Part shown: positions 21,817 to 32,453 of the stretch, one piece after another
Layout: each line of letters starts with the position of its first letter
Position numbering within the stretch: the stretch's first letter is position 1
Assembly (NCBI RefSeq): GCF_000002235.5
Contig: NW_022145606.1
Coordinates: forward strand, 49,288,685 to 49,352,684
Direction of reading: 5' to 3'
DNA: 64,000 bases
From: Strongylocentrotus purpuratus
Lineage: Eukaryota; Echinodermata; Echinoidea; Camarodonta; Strongylocentrotidae
The notes under the pieces: model-generated
Database searches by the model: none
Told to the model about the DNA's origin: nothing
Seen by the model: only the letters and a program-made list of their open reading frames with translations
Translations under genes and position numbers: made by a program

Positions 21817-22122
21817 CTGGATTATATAGTGTCCCCTTGAGATGTGTTTCAGCAAGCATGACTAGCTTAACGTCAATGAGAGCTTGTTTCAGTCTGAGAT
21901 GCTGATCGCAAGGCTTCACGGTCTGTCTCCAGTCAAATAGCATCTCACGTGTTCCCTTACAAGTCACACGTCCTTCTATCCTGTTGGTCTCTGTGTATCT
22001 ATTGATTTCTGCGACCTTGAATCCAAGTATTCGTCCTAAGGCCTCCATCTGCTCACCCGTCTCGATGTCTTCAGCCAGCTTGGAGAGAAGATCATCGGAA
22101 ATACCTCCATGAGCCGCCATAC
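21817..22122 (-). CDS. NLR gene, Death-domain exon
   Basis: 306 bp after a ccccatag acceptor, beginning GTATGGCG, and ending at a GTGGGT donor one base into a codon. The ~100 residues (ISDDLLSKLAEDIE, EALGRILGFKVAEINRYTE, REMLFDWRQ, LKQALIDVKLVMLAE) have the six-helix pattern of Death domains. This includes the conserved Trp before a basic residue and the closing L..AL...L stretch. Such domains recruit adaptors and kinases by homotypic contact. The in-frame ATG two bases after the acceptor could be the initiator, making the upstream exon 5' UTR. Alternatively it is read through from the 90-bp exon at 25853-25942, whose phase matches. Confidence 0.8.
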
Positions 22123-22255
22123 CTATGGGGAAAATTTAAAAAAAATAGAGATTAAGAAACTTATTATGAACATGAATGAATTGCTCCTTATATGATCGTG
22201 CTTTTTTCCATTGATATAAAGTGTCCTTTCTATTGGTAATTCATTGTAACTTTAT

Positions 22256-22440
22256 ATATAGAATCCATGACACATGCTCCGCCGACGATTGCTCCGCCGA
22301 CAGTTACTCCGCCGGCATTTGCTCCGACGTTAAATGCTCCTCCGACAGTTGCTCCGCCGACATTTGCTCCGCCGACAAATGCTCCTCCGACAATTTCTCC
22401 GCCGGCATTTGCTCCTCCGACAATTGCTCCGCCGAGGGGG
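22256..22440. repeat. 15-bp GCTCCGCCGACA-type minisatellite
   Basis: About a dozen copies of a 15-18-bp unit (gctccgccgacaatt). Every frame of one strand is open, giving VGGA-like repeats on the minus strand and SAD/SSD-Cys repeats on the plus strand. These are products of the repeat and no gene signal surrounds it. Confidence 0.75.
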
Positions 22441-22694
22441 TAAGAAACATGATTTTTTTTAACCCAACACTCACCCCCCCCCCCCTCCCCCCTAGCGGGA
22501 GCCAAAAACAGATGGGGAAGGAGGGTAGTGAGCCTTTTTTTGGTTTTTACTCAACACCCCCACCCCTCCCCCTCTTGAGCTTTACAGGTAAAATTAAAGA
22601 TACAATTTTACCCCTATGTTGGGGGCCAGGGGAGGGGGCCCGGACCCCCCTCCCCCCCCCCCCCTCGGATCCGCCAGTAGTAGGAGTAGTTATA

Positions 22695-23815
22695 TGTGGT
22701 GCATGATATTCAGTCCCTCTTTTATAAAGGCTGGTATGACAGTGGTCTAGTACATTTAGGAGACCATTTTACGAGAGATGGCTTTCGGTCAACAGAATAC
22801 ATTAAATCGCAGGTGAACTTCAAACGAAAATGCAATGCTCTGTTTGACTATGCAAGACTTAAACGAGCGATACCACCTGTATGGGTCAATAGTTTAAAAG
22901 AAGAATTTATGCATGATTATACTAGACAAGAAATTGAAAACAAAATTCCTTATCTGCTGGTTGCAAATAGGGTAAAACATGTTACTGATATGAGTAGCAA
23001 TTGTTTTTGTATAAACTCATTCCTTCAAGAAATGTACTAACTAACACATGTTGCCTTTATTGGGAAAAGAAACTTAATTTAGATATTAATTGGTCTACGG
23101 TATTCAAGCGTAATCTTGCACACATTAGAGAAAACAAACTGCGAGAGTTTAACTTGAAATTACTGTATAATCTATTGCCAGTAAAAGTAATCTTTTCAAA
23201 TGGGGAATATCTAATGACGATGTATGCCTAACATGTAATGTAAAAGAGGATATAAATCACGCATTTATCGAATGCAAACTAAATAAGCCCTTCATTAAAC
23301 ATCTGAAAGAAATATTACGATAAATATACCAAATAAAGATATTGAAGCTCAGTATCCTACACTTGCTAAAAATAGATTGTGAAAATCATTGTACTTTAAT
23401 CCTAACTATAGATTGTTAGACCATTTATAAATCGATTGTCGATCGGTATATGACTGGAATAAACACAAGAAATGTTGCTTTCAAACAAACTTTCCAAAGA
23501 GAAATTATAAAAAGATTGGAAATTCAGTCAAATATAAATATGACCAGAAAGCACACATTATTACCAAAAGAGCTGTTACGTGTTATTTAAACACACACAA
23601 AAAAAAAAAAAAAGTGTGGGGGGGGGGCAAATCTATCAGTATAATTCTTATGTTATGATGATTCAAATGCTTTGCAAAGCAAAAGTAAATTGCAATTCTT
23701 TGTTATGCAAATAATGATGCTTTTGTGATTATGTAAGTTTGATTTGTATATATTGTATCTTTGAATGTAAATCATGTATATCTAATAAATCCTATGATGA
23801 GTCAAAGAAAAAAAA
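22695..23815 (+). mobile_element. 5'-truncated L1/Tx1-like LINE fragment with 13-bp target duplication
   Basis: AGGAGTAGTTATA flanks both sides (22682-22694 and 23816-23828), and the right side follows an A-rich tail, so this is a single insertion of 1.1 kb. The translated text is the C-terminal end of an L1/Tx1-type ORF2: FDYARLKRAIPPVWVNSLK, LREFNLKLLYNLLPVK, and a zf-RVT-like finger VCLTCNVKEDINHAFIECK near 23222-23280. These blocks correspond in order to the LINE at 58889-62095. Several frameshifts and stops break it, for instance after EMY at 23038 and after MTMYA near 23230. It is dead on arrival from 5' truncation. Confidence 0.85.
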
Positions 23816-24006
23816 AGGAGTAGTTATAAATTAAGAAAACTAGTAGTAGGCCTAGTAGCAATTTTAACAAGTCAACGCAAAGCGTAGCATCCCCTCGCAG
23901 GTTACAAATTGCCTATATTCATCACAACAAGTTACTTCCATTAAACTAAAACTTTTTATATTACTAGGCAAGGAAGTCAACCACATTTACACACATAGGT
24001 GGTTTT

Positions 24007-24830
24007 GCATATTTAATGAGCTATGACCTTTCACCTTTGAACTACATAGTCAGAAATCTAAGTTATCGAATGGAAACCAGATTCGCATATTTAATGACCT
24101 TTGACCTTCATACTCCGAAATTGAACTTAGGCTGTATTTTGATACCATGTACCTTCATATCAAATTTCATTAAAATTCGTCAAACATTACTCAAGTTATC
24201 GAATGGAAACCAGATTCGCATATTTAATGAGCTATGACCTTTGACCTACATCCTCGGAAATTGAACTTAGGCTGTGTTTTGATACCATGTAACTTCCTAT
24301 CATATTTGATTAAAATCCTTCAAACATGTTTAAGTTATCGAACGAAACCAGATTCGCATATTTAATGAGCTATGACCTTTGACCTACATACTCCGAAATT
24401 GAACTCAGGCTGTATTTTGATACCATGTACCTTCATATCAAATTTCATTGAAATTTGTCAAGCATTACTAAAAGTTATCAAATGGAAACCAGATTCACAT
24501 TTTTAATGAGCTATGACCTTTGACCTATATACTCCAAAATCGAACTTACGCTGTGTTTTGATACCATGTACATTGTTATCAAATTTCATTAAAATCCGTC
24601 AAATATTAAAGTTATTGATCGGAAACTAGATGTGTATTTTTTCGCATATGATATGAGTTATGACCTTTGACCTACATACTCCGAAATCGAACTTAGGCTG
24701 TATTTTGATATTATTTTCCTTCATATCAAATTTCAATAAAATCCGTCAAACATTACTAAAGTTATCGATCGGAAACCAAATTTGTTACGAACGGAAGGAC
24801 GGAAGGAAAGAAGGAAGGACGAACTGCAGC
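24007..24830. repeat. ~142-bp satellite, about six copies
   Basis: Tandem copies each contain ATGACCTTTGACCTACATAC, CCGAAATTGAACTTAGGCTG and GTTATCGAATGGAAACCAGA. Successive copies begin near 24097, 24232, 24374, 24517 and 24658. The array ends in acggaaggacggaagg and GCGAGGGGATAA. Near 23890 the other side has CATCCCCTCGC, so the array may be the body of an element with CCCCTCGC inverted ends (about 23888-24866). Confidence 0.7.
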
Positions 24831-24870
24831 GTACTATATTCTCTCCGACGTCGTCGGCGAGGGGATAATA

Positions 24871-24982
24871 GGGACTTTTAGATTCGCAGGAAGACAATGG
24901 GGATTGCTACGATCGACGTCCTTTTAATGCACTGCCTTGAATGGACGTCACACGTATCAGTCCACGCAAATCTAAAAGTCCC
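24871..24982. mobile_element. 112-bp MITE with GGGACTTTTAGATT termini
   Basis: The left end reads GGGACTTTTAGATTCGC and the right end GCAAATCTAAAAGTCCC, an inverted repeat of about 17 bp. TA flanks both sides, compatible with a Tc1/mariner-type target. It has no coding capacity. Confidence 0.6.
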
Positions 24983-24984
24983 TA

Positions 24985-25146
24985 ATAATAGTAGTGGTAT
25001 AAAAAGAGGTCTTTGTAGTAGTAGTAGTAGTAGAAGAAGTAGTAGTAGTAATAGTAGTACAAGTAGTATGAACAGTTGATGTTGTAGTAGGAGTAGGCCT
25101 AGTAGTACTGGTAGGAGTAGAAGTAGGTCTAGTGGTACTAGTAGTA

Positions 25147-25179
<33 letters not shown>

Positions 25180-25349
25180 AATGTATAGTACTACTAATAG
25201 TAGTAGTAGTAGTATTAGTAATATTAGTAGTAGTAGTAGTAGTAGTAGAACTAGTAGAGTATCTTTAGTAGTAGAGTTAGCAGTAATGGTAGTTTAGTGG
25301 CATAGTTGTCGTAGTTGTAATTATAGTAGAAGTGATAGAATAGTTTAAA

Positions 25350-25385
<36 letters not shown>

Positions 25386-25440
25386 CATGCAGTAGTAGAA
25401 TAAGTAAATAGTAGTATAGAATGGGAGTAGTAGTAGCAGT
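24985..25440. repeat. TAG/AGT trinucleotide microsatellite
   Basis: Long interrupted (TAG)n runs over about 450 bp, with pure blocks near 25145-25180, 25195-25250 and 25350-25385. No coding. The stretch 25440-25850 shows no feature. Confidence 0.85.
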
Positions 25441-25852
25441 CAGGCGTGGTAATACTTGTAAGAATGGCAGCATATGGTATATTTGTATATGGTCATTAAG
25501 GTATCTATCTATACATTAATGTTCCGGAACAATGTAGCATGTCAAAATAATAATTTTCCCCGACTTATGCGGCTAGAGGCCAATAATGCATGAAGAGTTT
25601 AGGGAGTTTTCCCGCTCGACTTTTTCTTTAGGGATGCATTTGGTTACTTGTAAACTATACGCACATTGCCTACAACGGTTTATTATTAAAAATCACTTGG
25701 GAAAGACGTTCACTTTGAAAAATTGTGAGCAAGATAATAAACAGCTTGATTCACAGCATGAAACATTTTTCTCATAATAATATTGGCAGTATTATAGGAC
25801 CTATATAAACATGTGTTTCTATGAACTCGGTGTAATTCAAGCAAAAATTTAC

Positions 25853-25942
25853 CTTCAGATAGTCTATCACCTAAATCATCAAGTCGTAATTCATGAAGTT
25901 TGCTCGCCAGTATGGATCGAGTGGTGTCTCTTTGAATCGAAT
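25853..25942 (-). CDS. Possible upstream exon of the NLR gene
   Basis: On the minus strand, 90 bases between an acceptor (cgcctatag) and a GTAAAT donor. In the one frame open throughout it encodes SIQRDTTRSILASKLHELRL followed by DDLGDRLSE. It ends one base into a codon, exactly complementing the two bases before the ATG of the Death exon. The helical, charged sequence could extend the Death fold or be chance. No initiator exon was found further upstream. If the Death exon ATG is the true start, this exon would be 5' UTR or unused. Confidence 0.4.
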
Positions 25943-26632
25943 CTATAGGCGTGAAAGAAAGAAAGAGATTAATTGAAAAAGAGAGATAGTTCGGACCCTT
26001 AGCTAAAGGGAATTGCTTTTTTGTTCAAATGTTGCCCGTGGGTGTGACCTCAACGGATTATTACCATGGTAACGGAAACAAAACATTGGAATTTTGGAAA
26101 ATGTCATTATGTTTGTAATTTGGAAAGTTAAAAACACATTGAAAGCATGTCAATATATCTATTCTAAGTTTTTCACTTGATTACAAATGTAATTTATCAC
26201 AGTTGTCAGTCATGTTTAAGAATAAAATTGCTATAGATACAGTGAGAAAATTGATATTAAGTTACAGTCAATAAGAAATCATATGATCCCTTTGGATACA
26301 TGAATGACATCTGCAACATTCATCCAGGGTACTATCGATAATATTTTTAGACTAGTCATTTCATTTTCATTTTTATTAAAACTAACACTATTAAATACAT
26401 TTTTGGAGCAATTAGTACAGTAATAATAATATTAGTAATACAAATAATATCAAGAACATTACAAAAAATAGCAATGATAAATATAATTATGTTTTTGAAA
26501 AGCCTATATTTATGAGATCTTCTATTTAATCATTAATCTTTAGATTGGCTGGTATGCTTACTATCTGGGAATAAAAACATACTGCAATTATTTCGACTGA
26601 AGTGTAATGTAGCAAATATTGGTTTATATGTC
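25943..26632. other. Non-coding, no feature seen
   Basis: AT-rich DNA with a short ATA/ATT microsatellite near 26390-26480. No exon, repeat array or transposon end was recognised. Confidence 0.5.
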
Positions 26633-27850
26633 CAGTGGCGGATCTGGGAGGGGGCACATGGGCATATGTCCCCCCCCCCGAAAGGGATTATTTTAGGGAG
26701 AGGTTTTTTTTTTTTTTTTTTTTTTTTTTATTTCAGGGCAGGGAGGGTGGGTTGTTAGGGAATCTTTTAGCCAACTGGCACACGGAATATACATGAACGG
26801 GTTTTGTACATTTGTTCACCTCGGCTGATTGCAAGTACCGGTAGAGGTCTCTATCTACATCACCCTTCGCTGCATCGAAGTGTAGCGAGAATTATTTAAG
26901 TCGTCCTTAAAGAGAAAGTTGAGTTCTGGGAAGAGGTGAACAATTATTTGTGAGCGTTATCATTCTTATTATGCAAGTGTGGAAGAACATAAAGACATGT
27001 TCCCTGAAAAGCATGGCTCTTCAAATGCCTTCATATTCTAAATATGTCATGTACATCGTAAAACTCGGGGGGGGGTAGGTTTTTTTACGCCACGTGTTCG
27101 TGTAGTCCCATATACATCTTTCTGTGTACAGTGTTTGTAACTTTACCAAGACTTGGCCAATTTCTTATCGTTTTGATGATTCCAGAACCTTGCAATACAC
27201 ACAAATTCTTATAAGCTAGATGATCAACCTTTTCTGGTCGATTCCACACCGTTTCTTTCACAATGCAATCGCATGACCAGAACTCAACTTCATCTTTAAT
27301 CTAGAACGCCGTGCACTTGTTTTGACATATGCGACGTCATCTCAAGCTTGGAGACGAAAAAGTCAGAGATATAATTTGATATTTGAGCAACAACAGTTTT
27401 CACGATACTGAGGTAAGTCTTGTGGTACCCTTCTCCAGGCGTGGAACCACGGGGGGGGGGGGCGACGGGCCCTCCCTGGCAAAATAAAAGTAAAACAAAT
27501 AATGGTAACCACAATGTAACCCTTTTTGTGTGCTCAAAGGGGGGGGGGGTGTTGAGTAATTTGTTTTTATTGTACAACCCCCCAACCCCCCCCCCCCCCC
27601 CCCGTTGAGCCCCCCCCCCCAAAAAAAATATTTTTAAAAAATGTTTAGTGCTCACAATTGCCCCCACCCCCCCCCCCCCAACCCCCCGTTGTTGAGCAAA
27701 AAAAGAAATTGCTTACGCACTCCCTCGAAGCAGTTCCCCAAAGTTGACAGCCCTGTATTGGTACCTTGAGTTGAAATATAAACGGTCTGCGCGATTTTTA
27801 AAATGTACCCCCCCCCCCCCCACCATTTGAAAATCCTTGATCCGCCACTG
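26633..27850. mobile_element. hAT-like non-autonomous element with CAGTGGCGGATC termini
   Basis: CAGTGGCGGATC opens the left end and GATCCGCCACTG closes the right end, with C/G homopolymers next to both. Internal sequences near 26915 and 27285 (agttgagttctgg and its complement) form a second inverted pair. No target duplication is visible at the proposed borders (tatatgtc / cctttctc), so the ends may belong to more than one insertion. No coding. Confidence 0.5.
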
Positions 27851-28204
27851 CCTTTCTCTCTATTCTCATTAAAAATCTGTTGTCTTTAACTTTAAAAGTG
27901 TGATTGGTATGTTATCCGTAGAAAGGTTTAGGCTATACTTTTAAAGCTAGTTGCAGTGGCAGTGTGCATGAGCTCTGCCTTCACACCGCCCAGCCGACTG
28001 TTGACGTGACGGTACGACGCGCCGCGTCCTCGCTCGCGGAATCTCTTTTGAAATTTGGCGCGCCGTTCATGACTTCATCACGCTTACATCATGTCGACGT
28101 TTAGAAATCTAAACGATTTCTAACTCTAGTCAACAGGGGTAGTTGACTACGACACTACGTTGACACGCATGATTAGTGGACGTTCAAGCCGTTCTCGTCC
28201 ACTC
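27851..28204. other. Non-coding, no gene seen
   Basis: Contains a short GC-rich patch (about 27985-28060, gacggtacgacgcgccgcg) in otherwise AT-rich DNA. No exon or element was recognised. Confidence 0.45.
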
Positions 28205-29810
28205 AATCAAAAAAGTCCTTATTAACTCGTAGCTGTTTTCACGTACACCGTCAAAAACACCTTTTCTTTCGTAAAACTCACGAATACCATCATTTTCTGC
28301 GCTGAAAAGGAGTTTGGAAGGGGAAGTTTGTCTACTAATTTGGCAGCCACATTCGTAAAATAAGAATTGAATTCATTAGCGATGGCCATCTTATCATGAC
28401 ACAATTCTCCATCGATTGCATGTCAGATTCTTGTTCTTTTCTCTTCTTATTTTTTAATCCTAAGATTTTTAGATTCTGCCAAAACTTTTTCGAATCTTTT
28501 GTATTTCTTCTATCTTGTTTTGTTAGTAATGCCTTGTCAACCTCTCTTTGGATCATATTTATGAATACCCTGTATTTTTTATAGAGCGTCTCATCTTTTG
28601 CTCTTTTCTTCATTTGTTTGTATACTATATTTCTTTTCTGAATTAGGGAAAGAAGTTTAGTCACCCAATTTTCTGATCTTTGTTTTATTATAATCCGTTT
28701 CAGTGGCGCTATATCGCATTCAAAGTAGAGATAAAAACATGTTGAAATATTGACCATGCCTCATTTACATCTGTACAGCCAGTTACTCCTGAGAAGATAT
28801 ACATGGTCGCTAATATACCTAGATCAATGACACCACTTTGACTTATTTTGTTTTCTCTGCTACAACCAACATGATCCAGTAGAGAAGAGCATGTAGGTGT
28901 AACGCGTGTTGCCTCTTTAATGAGTTGACGAAACCCGTGAAGACTCAACAAGTCAATATATTGTTTAGCTAGTGGCGATTTGTGAAGAAAACAAATATTC
29001 ATGTATCCTAAAAGAATAATTTCGTCTTCCTTCTTTAATGTAACATAAATTGTTACAAATCGATCGATAAACAAATTGTTTTTCGGAGGTCAATACAGAA
29101 CGCCAACAACAATTTGTTTCAATCTTGGTATAAGCAAATTAATCCACAGGGATTCCGTATTTCCAGTATTTAAAGCATCAATGATATTAAATGCAATATC
29201 ATTTCTGATATAGAAACATACACCACCTCCAGAGCCAGAGGATCGATCATGGCGTATGATTTTTTATCCGTCTATTTCAATTTCTTCATCATTTATGGAA
29301 TTATTTAACCACGTGTCAGTGAAAGCAATAATAGACAGCCTTTTTCTTTTAAAAAGAATTCTAAGTTCCGATATCTTGTTTAGGATAGACCTCACATGAA
29401 TGTGTACAAAATGAAGACCTTTAACGTTACAATTTTCTTCAAATTATTGATAAAGAGAACTGTGTTCATCTGTGAGGTTTGGCTAAATTGTTCTTGCTTT
29501 CGCTTGCTTTTCAGGTGTAACGCACGTTACCTTCAAATACTTTTCTTTTAGTCTATCCTCGTTTTAATTTTCTTTTTCTAGACAATCGTCAGTAGATAAT
29601 AAATCACAAAAAGATGGCAGACAACATGTTAAACAATTCCACTTCTCACCAGGGCATTCATTATATAACCTACGGAACTCTGGTAAACATATAGCTTGAC
29701 AATCAGTGTGAAACCATATTTTACAATTAGAACACAGAAGGCCGCGTTGATTACATTTGACTGGCTTATTACTAGTTTCAATACTACTCTTTTTAGGCAA
29801 TATAAATAAT
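28205..29810 (-). mobile_element. CR1-like LINE fragment: PHD-like N-terminus and APE endonuclease
   Basis: Read on the minus strand from 29800. First is a Cys-rich PHD-like finger (CNQRGLLCSNCKIWFHTDC, then WNCLTCCLP near 29630). Then comes an APE-type endonuclease of LINEs with AFTDTWL, GGGVCFYIRNDI, VVGVLY followed by PP, ILLGYMNI (usually GD-N) and LLDHVGCS. A linker before RT (KKFWQNLKILGLKNKK, ANEFNSYFTNVAAKL) completes it. The fragment stops before the polymerase. In-frame stops are visible after EIEIDG and after VVGVLY, so it is dead. PHD-like fingers ahead of the endonuclease are known in CR1-group LINEs. Confidence 0.75.
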
Positions 29811-30426
29811 TACCATCTAAAGTAGCTTACCATTGATTCGCCAGCCAATTATGGTAGCTACTATAGTTTCAATTATGTTTAAAACAAAACAAGTTATATG
29901 CAACAGAGCACTGATGAATTTTTATCTTTTTGTTTTGGGTGTCACAGAATGTATAGCCTTTTGTCCCCCTATTCTTCGATATCAATTAACGGTGTATACG
30001 TAATTTTGTATGTTGTATAATAAGGCTTAGTAAAAATTGTGATCCGGACTATACATAGGAATAAGAAAAGACGTAAGAGATTATTAATCAAGTTAATGGT
30101 TAGTTCGTAGCAGTAGAATACAGAATTCAGCTGCAGATCCTCTTAAAACGAAACTCTATCCTGGCCGAACAGATGAAACAGTCAAACTATATGGACTTGA
30201 ATGCTCGGTATTTTGTGGATATCATGTAACCCTAATTTGCATATGACTAACCTTAAATTACCATGCAATAACCACGTAATTTGAAGTATGCTTGAAGGCA
30301 ATCGAAATTTCGCTAATAATCATAATAAGGTATGTTTTCTGTCCTCCTCATACGTTACTTCTTCGTTTACTATACGTCTAAATGTAAACAATTTTAGAGG
30401 AATGTAGATATTTATCAAAGCATTAT
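29811..30426. other. Non-coding, no feature seen
   Basis: AT-rich DNA with no open frame of note, no array and no transposon end recognised. Confidence 0.5.
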
Positions 30427-31180
30427 CCCCCACCAAACGGGGTAACCTCGCTATTCATGAGGACCGCTATTCATAACGCGGAACTTCCCATACCTGAAGG
30501 ACCGCTATTCATGAAACGGAAAAGGGGTCATTATTCATAAAGGCATAATTAAGAATCGAATAGACCGTTAGTCATAAGGACCGATATTCATGATGTAAGA
30601 TGAGGGTTACTATTCATAGTTCACATTGAGGGTCGATCATTACTCGTCAGGACCGCTATTCATAATAAGACATTTGGGGTTGCTATTCATAAACATGAAG
30701 AAGGGGTGCTATTCATAATTTATATTGAGGGTCATTACCCGTTAGGACCGCTATTCATAATGCGAAATGAGGGTCGCTATTTAAAATGCGGAATGAGGGT
30801 CACTATATTCATAATACTAGGAGAGGGTCGCTAATCATGGTACAAAACGAGGGTCGCTATTCATAATACGCAATGAAGGTCGCTAGTCATAATACGGAAG
30901 GAAGGTCGCTATTCATAATACAAACTGAGGGTCGCTATTCATAATACAAAATGAGGGTCGCGATCCATAATAGAAGTAGAGGGTCGCTATTCATAATACA
31001 AAATGAGGGTCGCTATTCATAATACGGAATGAAGGTCGCTATTCATAATACGACATGAAGGCTGCTATCCATAATACGGAATGTGGGTCGCTATTCATAA
31101 TACGAAATGAGGGTCGCTATTCATAATACGATGTGAGCGTCGCTATTCGTAATTCGAAATGAAGGTCCCTTTCATTAAAC
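30427..31180. repeat. 26-bp minisatellite (GGGTCGCTATTCATAATAC)
   Basis: Roughly 28 copies of a 26-bp unit, GGGTCGCTATTCATAATAC followed by aaaatga. The unit is degenerate at the left, where it reads GGACCGCTATTCAT, and more regular to the right (30840-31160). No coding. Confidence 0.85.
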
Positions 31181-31970
31181 AATTAATTATTATACATTAC
31201 ATACACTTGGCTTTTTAACATTTTTTGGCCTGCATGGCTGATTTTGTTTTTGCCAATACATACACAGAAATGCTTGAATAAGCATTATGGCGATGTAAAT
31301 GCCCTATTTGGTATGCATTCTTAAATTGTGCTTTTGACCATTGTTACTTTCGTGCCTCCGACCTAGTGCCCGGTTAAGTTGATTATGTAATGCAAGGTAT
31401 TTTTTTGGTGTAGCATTGAAAACTTTGCAAATGAGACTGCCCAAAGCAAATCGGTAGTGACTGTTTCATTGTAGCTTAATTATTATACATTACATACACT
31501 CGACTTTTTAACATTTTTTGGCCTGCATGGCTGGTTTTGTTTTTGTCAATACAGACACAAAAATGCTTGAATAAGCATTATGGCAATGTCAATGCCCTAT
31601 TTGGTCTGTATTCTTAAATTGTGCTTTTGGCCATTGTTATTTTCGTGCTTCCGACCTTGTGCCCGGTTAAGTTGATTATGTAATGCGGGCTTATTTTTTG
31701 GTGTAGCATTGAAAACTATGCAAATGAGACTGCCCAAAACAAATCGGTAGTGACTGTTTCATTGTAGTTTAATTATTATATTTTACATACACTCGACTTT
31801 TTAACATTTTTTTGGCCTGCATGGCTGGTTTTGTTTTGTCAATACATACACAAAAATGCTTGAATAAGCATTATGGCGATGTCAATGCCCTATTTGGTCT
31901 GTATTCTTAAAGTGTGTCTTTGGCCATTGCCAGTGGCGTAGACAGGTTCGTACACCTGGGGGGGATGACT

Positions 31971-32404
31971 CAGGGGCGGATCTAGCTTTTTGCTAAGGGG
32001 GGGGGGGGTTGACCAATAATGACGATGCGGAGCATCGTCCACGAGCCGCGAAGCGGCGAGCCGATTTTTTTTGGGGTGTTTATTTGAACCCCGTAAGTGA
32101 TGTTTTCCTGGCATCTATTAACACAATGGAGACCATAAAAAGCAGTGCATGATAACGTCTTTTTAAATCAAGTAACAGTTAAATACACAGTTATATCCAG
32201 AGTTATCATGTGTTTGGTTAAGTTACCAGATGAGTTGAATATCTTCTCACAATATTTGCACTTGAAAGGGTTTCTCTCCAGCGTGCGTTCTTTTTTCTTT
32301 TTTCTTTTTTTCTTTTTTTTCCCCTTCTTTTTTTCCTTTTTTTGGGCCGCCCAAGGTGGGTTTAAACCCCCTAACCCCCCCCCCCCCCCGTAGATCCGCG
32401 CCTG
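31971..32404. mobile_element. Second CAGGGGCGGATC element nested in the MITE
   Basis: The left end is CAGGGGCGGATCTAGC and the right end closes TAGATCCGCGCCTG, giving near-inverted termini. G and C homopolymers sit just inside and a T/C-rich stretch at 32285-32340. The flanks (ggatgact / tttaatct) show no duplication, so borders are provisional. Confidence 0.5.
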
Positions 32405-32411
32405 TTTAATC

Positions 32412-32453
32412 TTGTGGTTATCTTGTGGTTTCCAAACCACAAGATAACCACAA
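32412..32453. repeat. Perfect 20-bp hairpin with 2-nt loop
   Basis: TTGTGGTTATCTTGTGGTTT, two bases, then its exact complement. The inverted arms are internally repetitive (cttgtggtta/cttgtggttt). It sits immediately next to the nested element, inside the hAT-type MITE. It is probably a recent foldback or replication-derived inverted duplication. Confidence 0.8.

Larger units (their letters stand above)
4235..25942 (-). other. NLR-type immune receptor gene (Death-NACHT-LRR), gene span
   Basis: Six exons can be placed in minus-strand order: 25942-25853, 22122-21817, 21613-19869, 18977-18448, 5058-5019 and 4752-4235. Junction phases agree throughout (1/1, 1/1, 0/0, 2/2, 0/0). The product would be a cytoplasmic pattern-recognition receptor: a Death adaptor domain, a NACHT nucleotide-binding switch and leucine-rich-repeat modules for ligand sensing. 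This architecture is a large multigene family in sea urchins. The LRR introns carry the LTR element and a palindromic MITE, and the intron after the first exon carries a LINE fragment and satellites. The true first and last exons are not identified. No stop codon or frameshift is seen in the placed exons, so the gene may be functional. The NACHT-exon acceptor and the first exon are the least certain points. Confidence 0.7.

Noticed and set aside
22230-22505. VGGA-repeat protein on the minus strand
   Set aside because: All frames of a 15-bp minisatellite are open by composition. No start context, exon signals or neighbouring coding sequence.
27290-27420. A possible exon on either strand beside GTAAGT at 27412
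   Set aside because: Plus-strand frames contain stops; the minus-strand frame has only a weak acceptor and no homology. It lies inside a repeat.
26633-27850. 8-bp target duplication for the CAGTGGCGGATC element
   Set aside because: The flanks tatatgtc and cctttctc do not match, so I report the termini only.
30427-31180. CRISPR-like regular array
   Set aside because: Units are contiguous 26-bp tandem repeats without unique spacers, in animal DNA.
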